A DNA stretch of 64,000 bases, taken from assembly GCA_016748015.1 (NCBI GenBank), contig JAAOMT010000445.1, positions 67,239-131,238 on the forward strand. The letters run 5' to 3'. Below are positions 40,505 through 52,260 of this stretch, piece by piece. Made by a program: the position numbers and the translations under genes. The notes beneath the pieces are model-generated. The model saw only the letters and a list, made by a program, of their open reading frames with translations. It made no database searches and was not told where the DNA came from. Origin of the DNA: Geosiphon pyriformis (taxonomy: Eukaryota; Glomeromycota; Glomeromycetes; Archaeosporales; Geosiphonaceae). The first letter of the stretch is position 1, and each line of letters begins with the position of its first letter.

Positions 40505-41291
40505 TGTTACAGTTCAAAAATTTAATAGAAATTATAAATAATATAAATTAGCCAATCATGAAATAGCACAGCAACAATTTATAAAAAGAAATGATTTGCA
40601 AGCACTATTGTGCAAAAACAGCAAGCACTATTTCACAATAGCAGCAAGCACTATTTAAAAATAACAGAAATAGAGTATTACAAGATGTTATTTTGTAAAA
40701 CAATAATTATATATATATACAATAGTTTTTAATGATGAAAAAGAACAAGCTTCAACTAAAAGCAACAAATATCTAAATAAAATCTTATTCAAAAAAAAAA
40801 GAATTAATAAAAATAATAAATTGAATAAACATCACAATTACGAAATTAACAATAGAATTCACATACCCTCTCTAGCAAATGAAACTATCATTCTATCTTT
40901 AAACTCTTTGGAAGAATAATTTCTGATCAAAATTATTCATGTGGTTATTAATTAAATTAAAAAAGCTTTATTATATACTTAGAGAAATCGCAAAAAGACC
41001 ATTAACACTTCATGTTTTTAGATTAGAGAAACACATCAGAAAATTGCAAGGATAGCCTCAGAGAAGACCCCAGACAGTGGGTAGATTTCAGATTAGCCTC
41101 TGGGAAGGAGTACACAACATACAAAGACAACTAGAATTAAAGAAAAGACTTATATCACAACATCAAGAGAAAACCTTCAGTACATTATCATTAATATCCA
41201 ATACATAAAATAGAGAAACTCACGAGAGACTAATTGCAATTAAAATAGGAGATCAACAATTAAAATATACCAAAAAAACTATCTCATAACA
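40505..41291 (+). repeat. 5' LTR of Gypsy A
   Basis: 787 bp, TGTTACAG...CTCATAACA. It contains a short minisatellite of 'agcaagcactatt' units at about 40600-40665. It is nearly collinear with the 3' LTR at 57280. Confidence 0.9.
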
Positions 41292-41293
41292 TT

Positions 41294-41309
41294 TAGTGAA
41301 CCCTACAAG
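41294..41309 (+). other. Primer-binding site of Gypsy A
   Basis: Two bases after the 5' LTR lies TAGTGAACCCTACAAG. The matching site in element B starts TGGTG, so the first bases here are probably a decayed TGG (complement of tRNA 3' CCA). Confidence 0.5.
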
Positions 41310-41373
41310 AAAAGAAAATCAAAAAGAAAATAATAATTAGCAATAATTTATTGCTAAAAAAGAAAAAACAAAA

Positions 41374-43860
41374 GTGGCGACAAAAACTCCTAACCTTACT
41401 GTTCTTGAATTCTGCCGTGTTATTTACACACAAAATCAAAATGATCTTGAATTACCAGAAGGGTGTTGTCCAGCAGAATCTGTTCTCACTTATTATATCA
41501 ACACTAGAATAAATTATCATATAAGAAAAGAAGAAGAACCACATGACACAAAACTTGGATTGTATAGAAAATTATCACAATACACTACAAAGAAAATAGC
41601 AGTAATAGCCGCAACTATTGTCAAAATCCATCAAAAAATTGAGCAATATGCCAATAAAAATTTTTCAATATTCACAGGAAACACTAAGAAATGCGCCAAC
41701 AAAACCAAAAAAAATTTAAAAACTAATCAGGAAAGTAACCAGCAAAAACTAGGAATACTTGCTCAAACACCAAAAAAAACTGTCATTTAATCAATAAAAA
41801 AACAATGTATTTATTTACCAGAAAATAAATCATACCATTTTTCACCAGAAAATAAGATACAAATTCTATTAGGAGCTGCATTATTATCAACATCAACTCC
41901 ACAAATGCCAAAAACTCCTAGTTATATTGATAAAATTAAACAATGTAACTGGGGAGACATACCAATTACAGGAGGATATTCATTGTTATTCCAAAACTCT
42001 TTTTTTTAACCAAAATTCAGAATGAGATTTGAAAACCATGAAGAGGAGTCTGAATCAAAATCTGAAAAAGAGACCAACAAAAAAACAATCACAAGACTGG
42101 TTACTAGAACAAGCAGCCAGTTTAGAAACCAAGAAACTTGTGATTAAGAGGAAAAACCAGATATAAAGAAAGCCACCTTTAGGAATGCTCAAAGAAATAT
42201 CATCCCACTTTTTCTTAGACTAATAAGCCCACCAGCAGAAAATGACGACAAAATAGCCACACTATACATCGCAAGACTAACAGATTTCTCAGAAGAGAAA
42301 GAAGAAATGGACATGTACATGTGACTTAAAGAAGCACAAAAAGCCATCCAGGCAAATAACTGGAATGACTAAAGAGCAATTCAAATATTATTTTTCTTTC
42401 TGAAAGGCACAGCTGACTCGTGATATTAAAGCCTGGAAACAAAACTCATGAGCTTTGTCAAATTTAAAAATGCACTTCTGGAGTATTTTAACAACCCAAA
42501 TGCCGTAATTCAATTACAAAACGAATTCAATATTATCAAGCAAGATACTGGTGAAACTGTCACCCAATACCTTGCTCGATTCAATTGAATTTGCTATTAG
42601 ATTAAAGCAATTGAACAAGGATATTACACTGATTTTCAGGTTTTAAATTAGTTTATTAGAGGATTAAAAAGCAGCATTTTAGGAAGAGTATGCTCTGCCC
42701 ACCTTAATTCCTTACCAGAAGCCATTATGCTCATTAGAGCTCTTGAATCAGCTAAGAAAGAAGCTAACCATAGTCAAATGGTTAACATAGTAATGGAAGA
42801 AAATAAGACAGAAACATTAGAGAAAAGAGTAACACAATTAAGAGAGGAACTCTTTAAGAAAATAGAAAGTTACCTCATCTCAGATTCAAAAAGAAATACA
42901 TACCAACCACTCCAAAAACACAGCCAAAAAGTCAGCAACAGTTGAAATAATTGCTCATCACACCAAGAATTCAGAACAGAAATGCGTACCTGCTATTTTT
43001 GCAAATGTGTAGGATATTTGATTAGTCAATGTCAAATGCGAATGATACAGGAAGCATGCAAAAATAATTATTATGCACCACCCCAAATGCCCAGAAACCA
43101 GTACATACCAATACCATGCCAATATCTCACTATGTATCAAAATCAAGAAACTTATCAGCAACAGTCCATGATAGCCAACCCGAATTGGCATCCCGAGCCC
43201 CGAAATCAGCCCATGTGGAACTAAAACATGTTGGTCCAGAGGAATTCAAACCATGCTGGAACCAGTCAGCAAACCAATTCAAACTACCAAAATTATCAAC
43301 AAATTTACCTTAATATACCAAAAAATCTGATTATCAGAAACAATAATGATAAAAACATAAACAAAACCAAAAATTCCTCCAACAAATTGAGCCAAACAAT
43401 ATTACCAGTAGTTGTTACCAAAGATAACAGCCTCGCAGCTATTTTTTCTTTTGAATTAGAGAAAAATGAGACTATGTTCAGTGGAGCAGCATTGGACAAA
43501 AAACACCTAATTACTGCTATATATACAGAAGCCACTGTAAACAATACCCCAATCAAACTTATCTTAGATAGCAAATCTGCTGGAAGCATCATAACGCTTC
43601 AACTAGTAAACCAACTGGGTTTCAAAGTTGATAGTGCTGCGACATCCCAAATCATAACAGCCAATAGAAGTACAAAGCTGTCTCATGGTAAAATCGACTC
43701 ATTTTCTTTTGAAATTAATAGCATAGTAATACCTACAAAAGTATTAGTAATGGATACTACACAATATTAAGTGTTAGTAGGGAATGACTGGCTAACAAAA
43801 GCCAATACCACCTTAGACTAGACCACCCAAAAGCTTCTGATCAATTATAATGGCCACCAG
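41374..43860 (+). pseudogene. Gypsy A gag and protease, one frame with nonsense mutations
   Basis: A single frame runs from 41374 to about 43860, broken only by stop codons. The N-terminal TVLEFCRVIYTQ...YYINTRINYHI resembles element B gag. The capsid-like core contains TGETVTQYLARFN (~42550) and LGRVCSAHLNSLPEA (~42690). The zinc knuckle CYFCKCVGYLISQC (42991) has Tyr in place of His. Protease follows: LILDSKSAGSIIT (~43560), where element B has DSGSTGS, so the catalytic DSG is changed to DSK. Stops align with Gln and Trp in element B (e.g. QY-stop-VLVGNDWL, LD-stop-TTQ). The frame begins GTG, with no ATG. Confidence 0.8.
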
Positions 43861-44399
43861 GCCAGAATTTCAGCCACTTGTGGCCACTTCCAAAAACCCA
43901 GCATCAACCAAAAACCTACCTTTGAATTTGAGGAAAATCCAGCACTACCAGCCATCAAAACTTATTAGCTCTCTTGGGCTAATAACCAAAAAACAGGACT
44001 ACCAGCCATACCAACGTGGACCAGTGAAGGAAGATCCAAATGGAACCAAATAAGTCTATAAAAAAACCGCCAGCAATGCAAACCAAAACTAGAATATTCG
44101 GTTTGCAATAAGAAACTCTTATCTATGATTGCATGCAGCACACCAGACAAAAACTCAAGAAACCTCACCTACTATTATTGTAACCATTATAACAAAAAAA
44201 AATACAGTTACCCAGAAAGACATGGAAAATGAAATGAAGAACTGTGTCTCGCTTGTGAAGAACCATTACCAAAAAAGTGTGACTGGATCGACATGTCAGG
44301 CAGAGGAGAAACATGTGGTGCAACTTGCCAATACATGATCTTCATCTGTGACTGAGTAAGAAAAGAAACGCCATTCGAAGCAGGATTCAACAGAGTGTT

Positions 44400-44700
44400 A
44401 AAAAGACTATAGCACTACTCACATGATAAGAACAAGTTGTACAACACTGCACAGGCCAAAGTAAGAGAAGAAACTGCCAAAGAAATATGACATTGGAAAG
44501 AGTCAGCCGAAGTAGCCAACGAAGTTGTCAGCTACAATATGTTCAACCCAGTGGACAAATTCCAAGACTACTACCAACAACTATGCCCCACTTGACAAAA
44601 GCAAGAACAATATCTCACCCAAATCAACACTTATCTCTGCAAAAACTGTCTTACCCCATGCCAAAATCAGTGCTGTAAAGAGTGTCAAGACAAAAGGAAC
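44400..44700 (+). pseudogene. Gypsy A Cys-rich linker between protease and dUTPase
   Basis: A frame with stops contains CKNCLTPCQNQCCKECQ, matching CKKCIMPCDEQWCSECY at the same place in element B. The spacing suggests a zinc-binding module of unknown role. The flanking sequence is frameshifted. Confidence 0.6.
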
Positions 44701-44754
44701 TTAGAAAGAAAAATGGAAATTGAGAATTAGCATTCTCAAAATCAATAAATAAAT

Positions 44755-45302
44755 CAATAAGACTTACCTGATGGTCCCAAGTCAAAAAAATTTGTAGTCT
44801 ATACTGACCTAGAACAGATAATTGACATCTGATACTTTGACAACGGACACTTAGGAATAATATCCAAAAGAGCCCATCCAACTGACACCAGATTCAATTT
44901 ATGTTATCTGGAAGACAAATCCACAACATTACTACCCAGGAGCATCACCAAATTGACCTGAAAATAGTGGTTAAAATTCTGCCAGAAATAATGATTCAAA
45001 TAGCATCGCGATCAAGTCTCGTAAAAAAAGGAATAAGTATTCAAGGAGGAGTAATTAACTCTGAATACACTGGAAATTTGATGGTTTTACTACAGAACAA
45101 TTCAGAAAAACCTTATATAATTGAATCTAAAGAAAAGATTGCACAAGCAATTTTTTTACCATTGGTAAAAATTGGGAAATTTGTGCCAGTAGAAAATTGT
45201 GAGGAATTGATACAAACAATAAGAAGAACTTTTGGTTTCAGATCAACAGGAAAAGGAATTGAAGCAAATTTTGCTGAAACAATAAAAAAAAAAGCAAATT
45301 AA
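44755..45302 (+). pseudogene. dUTPase domain of Gypsy A
   Basis: The conserved trimeric dUTPase motifs occur in order: ASRSSLVKKGI (motif 2, ~45003), GGVINSEYTGN (motif 3, ~45046; the usual catalytic D in GVID is N), KEKIAQAIFLP (motif 4, ~45130) and RRTFGFRSTG (motif 5, ~45223). dUTPase hydrolyses dUTP to dUMP and limits uracil incorporation by reverse transcriptase. The region carrying motif 1 (about 44755-44900) is degraded. Ends at TAA 45300-45302. Confidence 0.85.
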
Positions 45303-45399
45303 TTAAAACTGAGCAGTCAATCATGCTCACATCTTATGGAAAATCAGAAATTAAAATAAAAAGAACAATAAAAGATATAAATTTAATATTTGAGCCCCA

Positions 45400-46830
45400 T
45401 CCAAAAACTTGTTAACAGTTTCTCATAGGATTTACTAATCTTTTTATTCCAGCTGACAAAACACAATAGATAAAAATTCTTATCATAAATACCACAAAAG
45501 AGCTCATATACATTCCAGAAAACACCATTATAAGATATCTTGAAACAGAACTAGAAAACGTGTCAATACTACAAGAAATTTTAAATTTCCCAGAAATTGC
45601 TCTCTACTGTAAACTCACTTCAATAAATTGACAACAACTGTTGGAATGCTATCAATTTATGCCAGAAGAATTGGCCAAATTAAACATTGGAACAATGGAT
45701 CTTGACCAACAGTGACAATTAAAAGCATTAATTTTAAAATACTCTGATATATTTTCATGAAATGGTAAATTTGAAAAAACCAACTTGGTTCAACACCAAA
45801 TCCCCACTGAAGACACCAGACCTGAAAAACAATATGCTTACTGTGTTCCACTAATGGAGCATAATTTTATCAGAGAAGAAGTCCAAAGCATGTTGAAAAA
45901 AGAAATAATTCAACCATCAATGAGCTCATGGTCCTCACCAGTTGTTTTAGTAAGGAAAAAGAATGAAAAAATTAGATTTTGCATTAACTATCGCAAACTA
46001 AACAGCAAAACAACCAAAGACTCATACCCAATACCATTAATTGACAAAATCTTCAATGTTTTTGGAGAAGCAAATTGGTTTTCTACACTTGACTTGACCA
46101 GTGAATACTGGCAAGTGGAAATGAACCCAAAAAACAGGCATAAAACAGTATTCACAACACAAAATAGCAATTATGAGTTCAATGTAATGCCATTTGGATT
46201 GATAAACACTCCCATGACATTCCAAAGACTAATGGATGTAATTTACTCTGGAATTCTGTGACAATCCGTTGTTGTCTACTTGGATAATACAAATGTTTTC
46301 TCGCCAAAATTCATGAATCATCTCCAATATTTACAACAAGTTTTTGAGAGATTGAGACATGCTGGACTTAAATTAAATTTAGAAAAATGTTTCTTTGGGA
46401 AAAATAAGCTAGCATTTCTAAGACACATAGTTGGAAAAAATAGAATAAAACCAGATTCATCAAAAATAGACAAAGTGAAAAATTTTCCAATACTTCAAAA
46501 CGTTTCAGAAGTTAAAAGCTTTTTAGAACTTGCATCTTATTACCACTGCTTTGTAAAAAACTTTTCAAACATTGCCAAACCTCTTAATTATCTACTATCT
46601 AAAAATGTGAAATTTGAATGGATCGAAACACAACAAAAAACTTTTAAGTATCTTAGGCAAAAACTCATTGAATCACCAATAATGATCTATTCAGATTTCA
46701 ACAAAAAATTTATTTTGGCCACAGATGCCTCTGGAACTGGACTTGAAGCCATTTTTTTACAAAAAAATGATAATGGAAGAGAACATTGTTACTGGAGATT
46801 TTTGGTCTCTTTTTAGCTCTTGTATGTTTG
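45400..46830 (+). pseudogene. Gypsy A reverse transcriptase and first half of RNase H
   Basis: RT blocks are clear: EEVQSMLKKEIIQPS, RFCINYRKLNSKTTKDSYPIP, NWFSTLDLTSEYWQV, FNVMPFGLINTPMTFQRLMD, then VVYLDNTNVFS. The catalytic box reads YLDN instead of YxDD. Connection KSFLELASYYHCFVKNFS. RNase H starts ATDASGTGLEAIFLQ and is cut at NDNGREH by element B at 46787. Continuation at 56656 restores the domain. Confidence 0.9.
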
Positions 46831-47767
46831 TTGTAATACTGTTAATTCATGACTATGGGAAGTATTTGAACCTCCGATAACTGAATTTTATTTTTAAATT
46901 ATTTCCTATAATTTGAACTGCTGGGCTTATAAGTAGAATGGTCAATTCCATGCCAGTTGCTTTATGTAGTTACATTGTAGTAAACGTCAACTCTTTCCCA
47001 GGAATTGTTTGTCTGGAAGCTCACTAAAAATGTGTAATTACTTTGCTGTGAAAGTCAACTCTTTTACAGGAATCTTGTCTGTAGGCTACCCTAATGATTA
47101 TAATAAGAAAATAAAAGAAAGAAAATAAAAGAAATGTAAAAAAAATAGAATTCTGTCAAGAGAAACATTTTCTATTCAGGCCTGAAGTCACTAACAGTTT
47201 ACTGAAATTGGTAGTTAATCAATTTCAAAATGTTAGTTGGGTTTTGGGGATTTTTCTAAGTGCAATAATTAAAGAATTTGGTTTTTCAAATTATTTGATA
47301 TTTATTTCTTTTTGTGTATGTAGAAATAGTTCTAAGTAATAAATCTAAAGTAAGATATATTTTCTTGAAAAAAAAAGCTCTTCTTTTATACAATTTATTG
47401 TAACACTATTCTATGAACTTGAACTTTGTTCTTTTTTACAATTTCACTAAACTAAAGATACATTTTGGCGAACTACAAGTTATTTCTGTGAACTATTAGA
47501 TATTTCAGTGAACTGTTAATTATTTTGGCAAATTTCTACAAATTTTGGTGAACTTTTGAATGTTACATATTTCGGAGTATTGCATGATTGATCATTGCAC
47601 TTAGGTTATATTTGTGTTATGTACAAATTGGGTTATTAATTAAATGATAATTTCGGACATTTTGCTAATGTAATAGGTGATAATTTGAAACAATAATATA
47701 TGCTAATTAATGATAGGAATAAAGATAATTTCATGCTAAATAATATCTCTAATTTCGTCTAGTAACA
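46787..47767 (-). repeat. 3' LTR of Gypsy B
   Basis: 981 bp on plus as TGTTACTGG...AGTAACA. In the first 100 bases, compared with the other LTR, I count eight differences, all transitions. A ~10-bp segment (ccagttgctt) is present here but missing from the 5' LTR. Confidence 0.9.
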
Positions 47768-47779
47768 TAATCTCCTTCT

Positions 47780-48451
47780 CAAGACTGAGCTCCATCAAAG
47801 TCCAAGTACTGTCTGTAATTTCCAGATAATAATCCAAAATTATTGAAGAAATTTGGTTTGAAAATTGTTGAAATTTCAATTCTGTGAGCTTTTCAATTGA
47901 ATCTTCAAAGATTGTAAAATTGGGTTTTGTAGGACGTTTTCACAGATGTGAAATAGGTCATAAAGTCTAAGAGCAGCTCTTAGTTTATAACAACTGTTTG
48001 TAGATCCAGCTGTTGTCTTGAATTCATTGTGGAGTTGTTTCCGAATAGCTTTTTTTGTGAGATTTGCTGCTGTAAGCTTCTGTTTTTGTTTGTGAAGTGT
48101 TTTTTTAATGTAGAAATATTTATATATTGAAGTATAGTCATAGTTTTTTTTATTAAGACACAGTTGAAGTTTTTGTTGAATAGTAGCATTTGGTGAAATA
48201 CTAATAGGAGTGAGCATTAAGTTTTCTCTTAAAGCAAGCTTTAAAAGTTCTGGCAAGTAAATTCCAGAATAACTTCTTGTGTTCTTCTTATATGGGTGAT
48301 ATTTTCGTGAATTTGGGGCTAAATTTGTAACTACTTCTGTTTGGGTATAATTAATGTGGCTTCCAGTAACAGTAATAGATAATTCGAGTATTGTTTTTAA
48401 AGCTAACATTAGTTTTTGGGATAATTGTTAAATGTTTTAAGGAATAGTCAT
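47780..48451 (-). pseudogene. ORF3 of Gypsy B (unknown function)
   Basis: ATG at 48451 gives MTIP-stop-NI-stop-QLSQKLMLALKT, where element C has Gln (CAA) at both stops. The remainder (48409-47876) is open for 177 codons and includes KKNTRSYSGIYLPELLKLA and CYKLRAALRLYDLFHICENV. After a frameshift near 47880 the frame continues KLTELKFQQFSNQ and ILDYYLEITDSTW up to the PPT (47772-47781). About 220 residues when summed. Separate from pol and directly before the 3' LTR, in the place of an env-like gene, but with no signal peptide or membrane segment visible. Confidence 0.75.
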
Positions 48452-48559
48452 TATAAGAGATTTGAAAATAAAAGAAAATTATTTTTGGTGTATGGGTTTT
48501 TATTATTTTTGCTTTGTTTTTGTGAGATTGTTTCTAAATTATAAGGAGATAACTATAAT

Positions 48560-49957
48560 AATAAATTTAAGTTAAGTGTTCAAGTTGGGAGGTTGTTCAA
48601 TGATGACTATTGGTTCTAAATTTTGGGGAATATCTTTGGGATTGATTAAAAGGGAATGTGTACCAATTTGTGGAATTAATAGTTCAGGATTGTTTCTAGA
48701 ATTATAGTGTTTTAAACAATCTTCATGTGCAACTTTTGCTAAGATTTTGTCATCAAGTCTTAGCTTGTATGATCCGTTGTCTAAGACTTCATGGATAAAG
48801 AATGATCTATCCCATTTATTTTCAAATTTTTCACTCTATTGTTTTTTAGCTTTAGTTTTGTGTAAGAGAACTTTGTTTTCAATTTTAAATCCATTGGTAA
48901 CTGGAGGCAATTTGTTGTCATGCCATTCTTTTTGTTAAGCTTGGAAGTATTTAATATGGGTGGCTGCTATTCGTTGTTTTTCTTCCAATGTGCTAAGCAG
49001 TATGTAGGCTCTTCATTGTAGTGTTTCTTGAAAGTTGTCTTTATTAATTGGTTGTACTGAGTATGTTTCTATTATGAAACTAATTGGTAACGTTGCTGTC
49101 CTTCTGTAAGTTAAATCAAATGGTGTGTGTTTTGTGGTATCTTGTTTTAGTGTTCTATATGCTAGTAACACTGATGGAATAAAGAGATCCTATTCTTGCT
49201 CAAAATCAGTTGAGACTTTGGCTAATGATTCACACAATGTACTGTTGAAACATTTTACAAATTCATTTGTTTGTGGATAGTAGGGCAAAGATAATGGTCT
49301 TTTAATATTAAATCATCCACAAATTTCCTGGATTAAATTGTTCACAAAATGTGTTCCTTGATCAGATAAAAGTTCTATTGGACATCTATGTCTACAAATA
49401 ATGTCTTTGTAAATGAAGTTTACTACTGATTTCACATCTGCTTATTGAATGACTTGGGCTTCAGACCATTTGGTGAGATAGTCTACAGCTACTGCAATAT
49501 AACGGTTTTCTTGGTTTGTAATAGGGAGTGGTCTGACTAAATTGATACTAACTCGATTAAAAGGCTGTCCAACTTTGATTGGGTTTAAAGGTTCTGTAGA
49601 GCGAGTTTTTCCTCTTCTTTAACAACTATCACAAGACTTAATGTATTCATGAATGTCTTTTCTCATTTGAAGCCAAAAATAATATTCTAGTGTTCTTTGG
49701 GTGGTGCTGTCTTTTTCTAGGTGTGTTGATGAAAAGTCTGAGTGCATGTTATATAAAATGGTTTCTTTTTCATGTTCTTGTATTAATCTGAGTAGATTGT
49801 CTGGGTTTCTGAAGTTTCGATAATAAATCATGTTGTTGTGTAAGAAGTATTGTTTGGCTTGTTGTTGTAACCAATGTTTTTTATTTGAGAACCAATCTGT
49901 TGGGATTGTTAATGTCTCCAAATATTGTTTAAGGTTGTTGTAGTTTTCAGAGTTCAT
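48560..49957 (-). pseudogene. Integrase of Gypsy B
   Basis: The N-terminal zinc-binding region includes HEKETILYNMHSDFSSTHLEK and ends YIKSCDSC (49619-49957). The DDE core: VAVDYLTKWSEA (~49460), LLSDQGTHFVNN (~49340) and QTNEFVKCFN (~49260). The third catalytic residue (Glu of the usual TNGxVER-N site) appears to be Lys here. A GPY/F-like C-terminal module (FENKWDRSFFIHEVLDNGSYKLR, split by stops) lies at ~48740-48830. Several in-frame stops. Confidence 0.8.
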
Positions 49958-50123
49958 TGTTTGTTGTTTTGTTGTTAATTCAAATGGGTGTTGGTTTTGT
50001 ATTCTAATCTTGCCTCATTCTTGAGAGACAATTAACATTGGTGTGGAGTTTTTCTGATTTGTGGTGTACAATGTATTGGTAGTTGGCTAGAAATCCTGTC
50101 TATCGGATTTGTTTTGTGTTTAG

Positions 50124-51671
50124 CTAAGTGTTTTTGTTCTGAAGCCATTTGAGTCCAATATTATCAGTGATAATATTAAATTCTTTGGATCTAAGGTAAA
50201 GGTTGAAGTGATGTAGAGCCCAGATTACTGCTGCAGTTTTTAATTCTGTTGCAGAGTAGTTCTTTTCGGCTGGTTTCAATGTTCTACTAGCATAAGCAAT
50301 TACTCGCTTATTTCTATTATCATCTAACTGTAATAAGATGACACCAAAGGCAGTATAAGAGGCATCTGTTGCTAACTGAAATTGGTTGCTGAAATCTGAG
50401 TAGGCGAGAATTGGAGCTGTTATTAGTTTTTCTTTGAGGATTTCAAATACATTTTGGTGTTCAGCAGTCCATTTGTATTCAATGTTTTTGGTGGTAAGCT
50501 GGTTGAGAGGTTTTGCGATTTCTGAGAATTTTTTGATAAACTTCCAATAGTAGGAGGCTAACCCTATGAATCCTTTTAGTTCTGTAGTGTTTTGAAGAGT
50601 TTTGAAGTTTTTGACAGTGCTGATTTTTCCAGAGTCTGGTTTGATTCCATTTTTACTAATGATGTGACCAAAAAAGGCCAAGCTTGTTTTTCCAAAGTAG
50701 CATTTTTTGATGTTAAGTTTCAGTCCTGTTTTTCATAATCATTGAAAAACTTTTCACAAATGTTTTAAGTGTAATTCAAATGATGAAGAATAAACATCAG
50801 TATTGTCAAAATAAATGACTACTGACTTCCAAAGGAGTCCTTTGTACACAATATCTAATCTCTGAAATGTTGCTGGTGCATTGCATAATCTGAAAGGCAT
50901 TACATTGAATTTGTAGTTTTTTCCTTGGGTTGTGAAGGCTGTTTTGGAATGATCTTTGGGGTCCATGGCAACTTGTCAGTATCTGCTTTCTAGATCTAGT
51001 GTTGAAAAGTATTTGGCCTTTCCAAGGGCATCCAACATATCATCAATTCAGAGAAAAGGATAGACATCTTCAATGGTGACACTATTGAGTTGTCAATAAT
51101 CAATACAAAATCGTATCTTTCCATTTTTCTTTTTAACTAAGACCACAGGTGAGGCCCATAGACTTATTGATGGTTGGATAAGCCCATTGTTGAGCATCCG
51201 TTGTACTTTTTTGTGGATAAATTGGTGACTTTCTGGAGTAACTTGGTAGGCTTGCTGTCACCTTAGTTTGACATCTCCTGTATAGATTTGGTGTTAGACC
51301 AAATCAATTCTTTCTAAGTCATTGTTGTTTTCAGCAAAGATATCAGCAAATTCTGCAATTAGCTCTTTAAGCTGGCTCTGTTATTGTAGTTCAAGTTGTC
51401 CCATGTTGATTCGAGATAGTTTTTCCATAACAACATGGTAGTTTTCAAAACTGAAGTTTGGGTTGATTTTTGGTAGTAAATGTTCAATAATTTCAGAGAA
51501 ATCAGGAACTGTTTGGGGTAATTCTTGTTGAAAGATATTACTGTGAATAATTCTAATTTCTAAGTTATTTAATAAAACTATGGGGAAATTGTTGGGATTA
51601 TAAAAAGTAACTCGGATTTTCTTTGTTCCTTCTGGAATATAAATGTTTGGGATCGAAATATTATGTTCCAA
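50124..51671 (-). pseudogene. Gypsy B reverse transcriptase and RNase H
   Basis: RT: IRFCIDY-stop-QLNS (~51100), KYFSTLDLESRY (~51000), MDPKDHSKTAFTTQGKNYKF, PFRLCNAPATFQRL, then VIYFDNTDVYS, so the YxDD box is YFDN. Connection: ELKGFIGLASYYWKFIKK. RNase H: LATDASYTAFGVILLQL and KRVIAYASRTLKPAEKNYSATELK are intact. Stops in the finger/palm region are TGA codons where Arg or Trp is expected. Confidence 0.9.
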
Positions 51672-51879
51672 ACAGATTTGTTCATTGGACTCAAAAATTT
51701 GTTGTGTGGTTGTTGGCTTTTCATAAGTGTAAATTTCAGGGTGTTTTCTAAAGAGTGAAATGGTAATTGGTTGTAGAAGTCATAAAATCTGGTGAGATTT
51801 TTTCTGTTCATTGAGGGCTATGTTTACTGGAACTGTGAATTATCTAGTTGAAAAAATCATTATTTTTTTCTTATTCTGA

Positions 51880-52260
51880 GTTTTTGGGTTTCTCTTTCAC
51901 TTTTTCCCAATAGTTCTCTTTAATTGACTAATTGTAAACCTGAAATATTGATTAAGAGTAAATAAATGGCTTAGGCAATTTTCTCAGCATGTTCAATTTT
52001 AAATGGCTTGTCAGTTTTGTTTTGGAGTATTACTGTTATGTCACCAGTATATCCAGCATTGATTATTCCTCCTCTGACATTGATTCCTTTGCTTGCCAAA
52101 GAGGACTGGGAGGCAATTTGAACCATTGCTCTTGGTGGGATTTCGAAAGCAATTTTGAGGTTGATTTTTGTGAGAAATTTGGGTTTGAGAATAAGAGTAT
52201 CTTTGTCTGAATATTTTAGGTTATATTCAGCATCAATTTTATGTGCTTTTTTGGGTTTTA
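51880..52260 (-). pseudogene. dUTPase domain of Gypsy B
   Basis: Minus translation reads DAEYNLKYSD (motif 1, ~52230), QIASQSSLASKGI (motif 2, ~52120; R of RSS is Q), GGIINAGYTGDITVILQN (motif 3, ~52070; D to N as in element A) and AEKIA (motif 4, ~51980). The C-terminal glycine-rich motif is degraded. It sits between the Cys-rich linker and RT exactly as in element A. Confidence 0.8.

Noticed and set aside
40505-41291. Possible CRISPR-like array from the repeated 'agcaagcactatt' units
   Set aside because: Units are adjacent, imperfect and lack spacers of constant size. They are a minisatellite inside an LTR of a eukaryotic retrotransposon.
42958-43191. Minus-strand frame with hydrophobic segments over gag of Gypsy A
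   Set aside because: Antisense shadow of the gag zinc-knuckle region.
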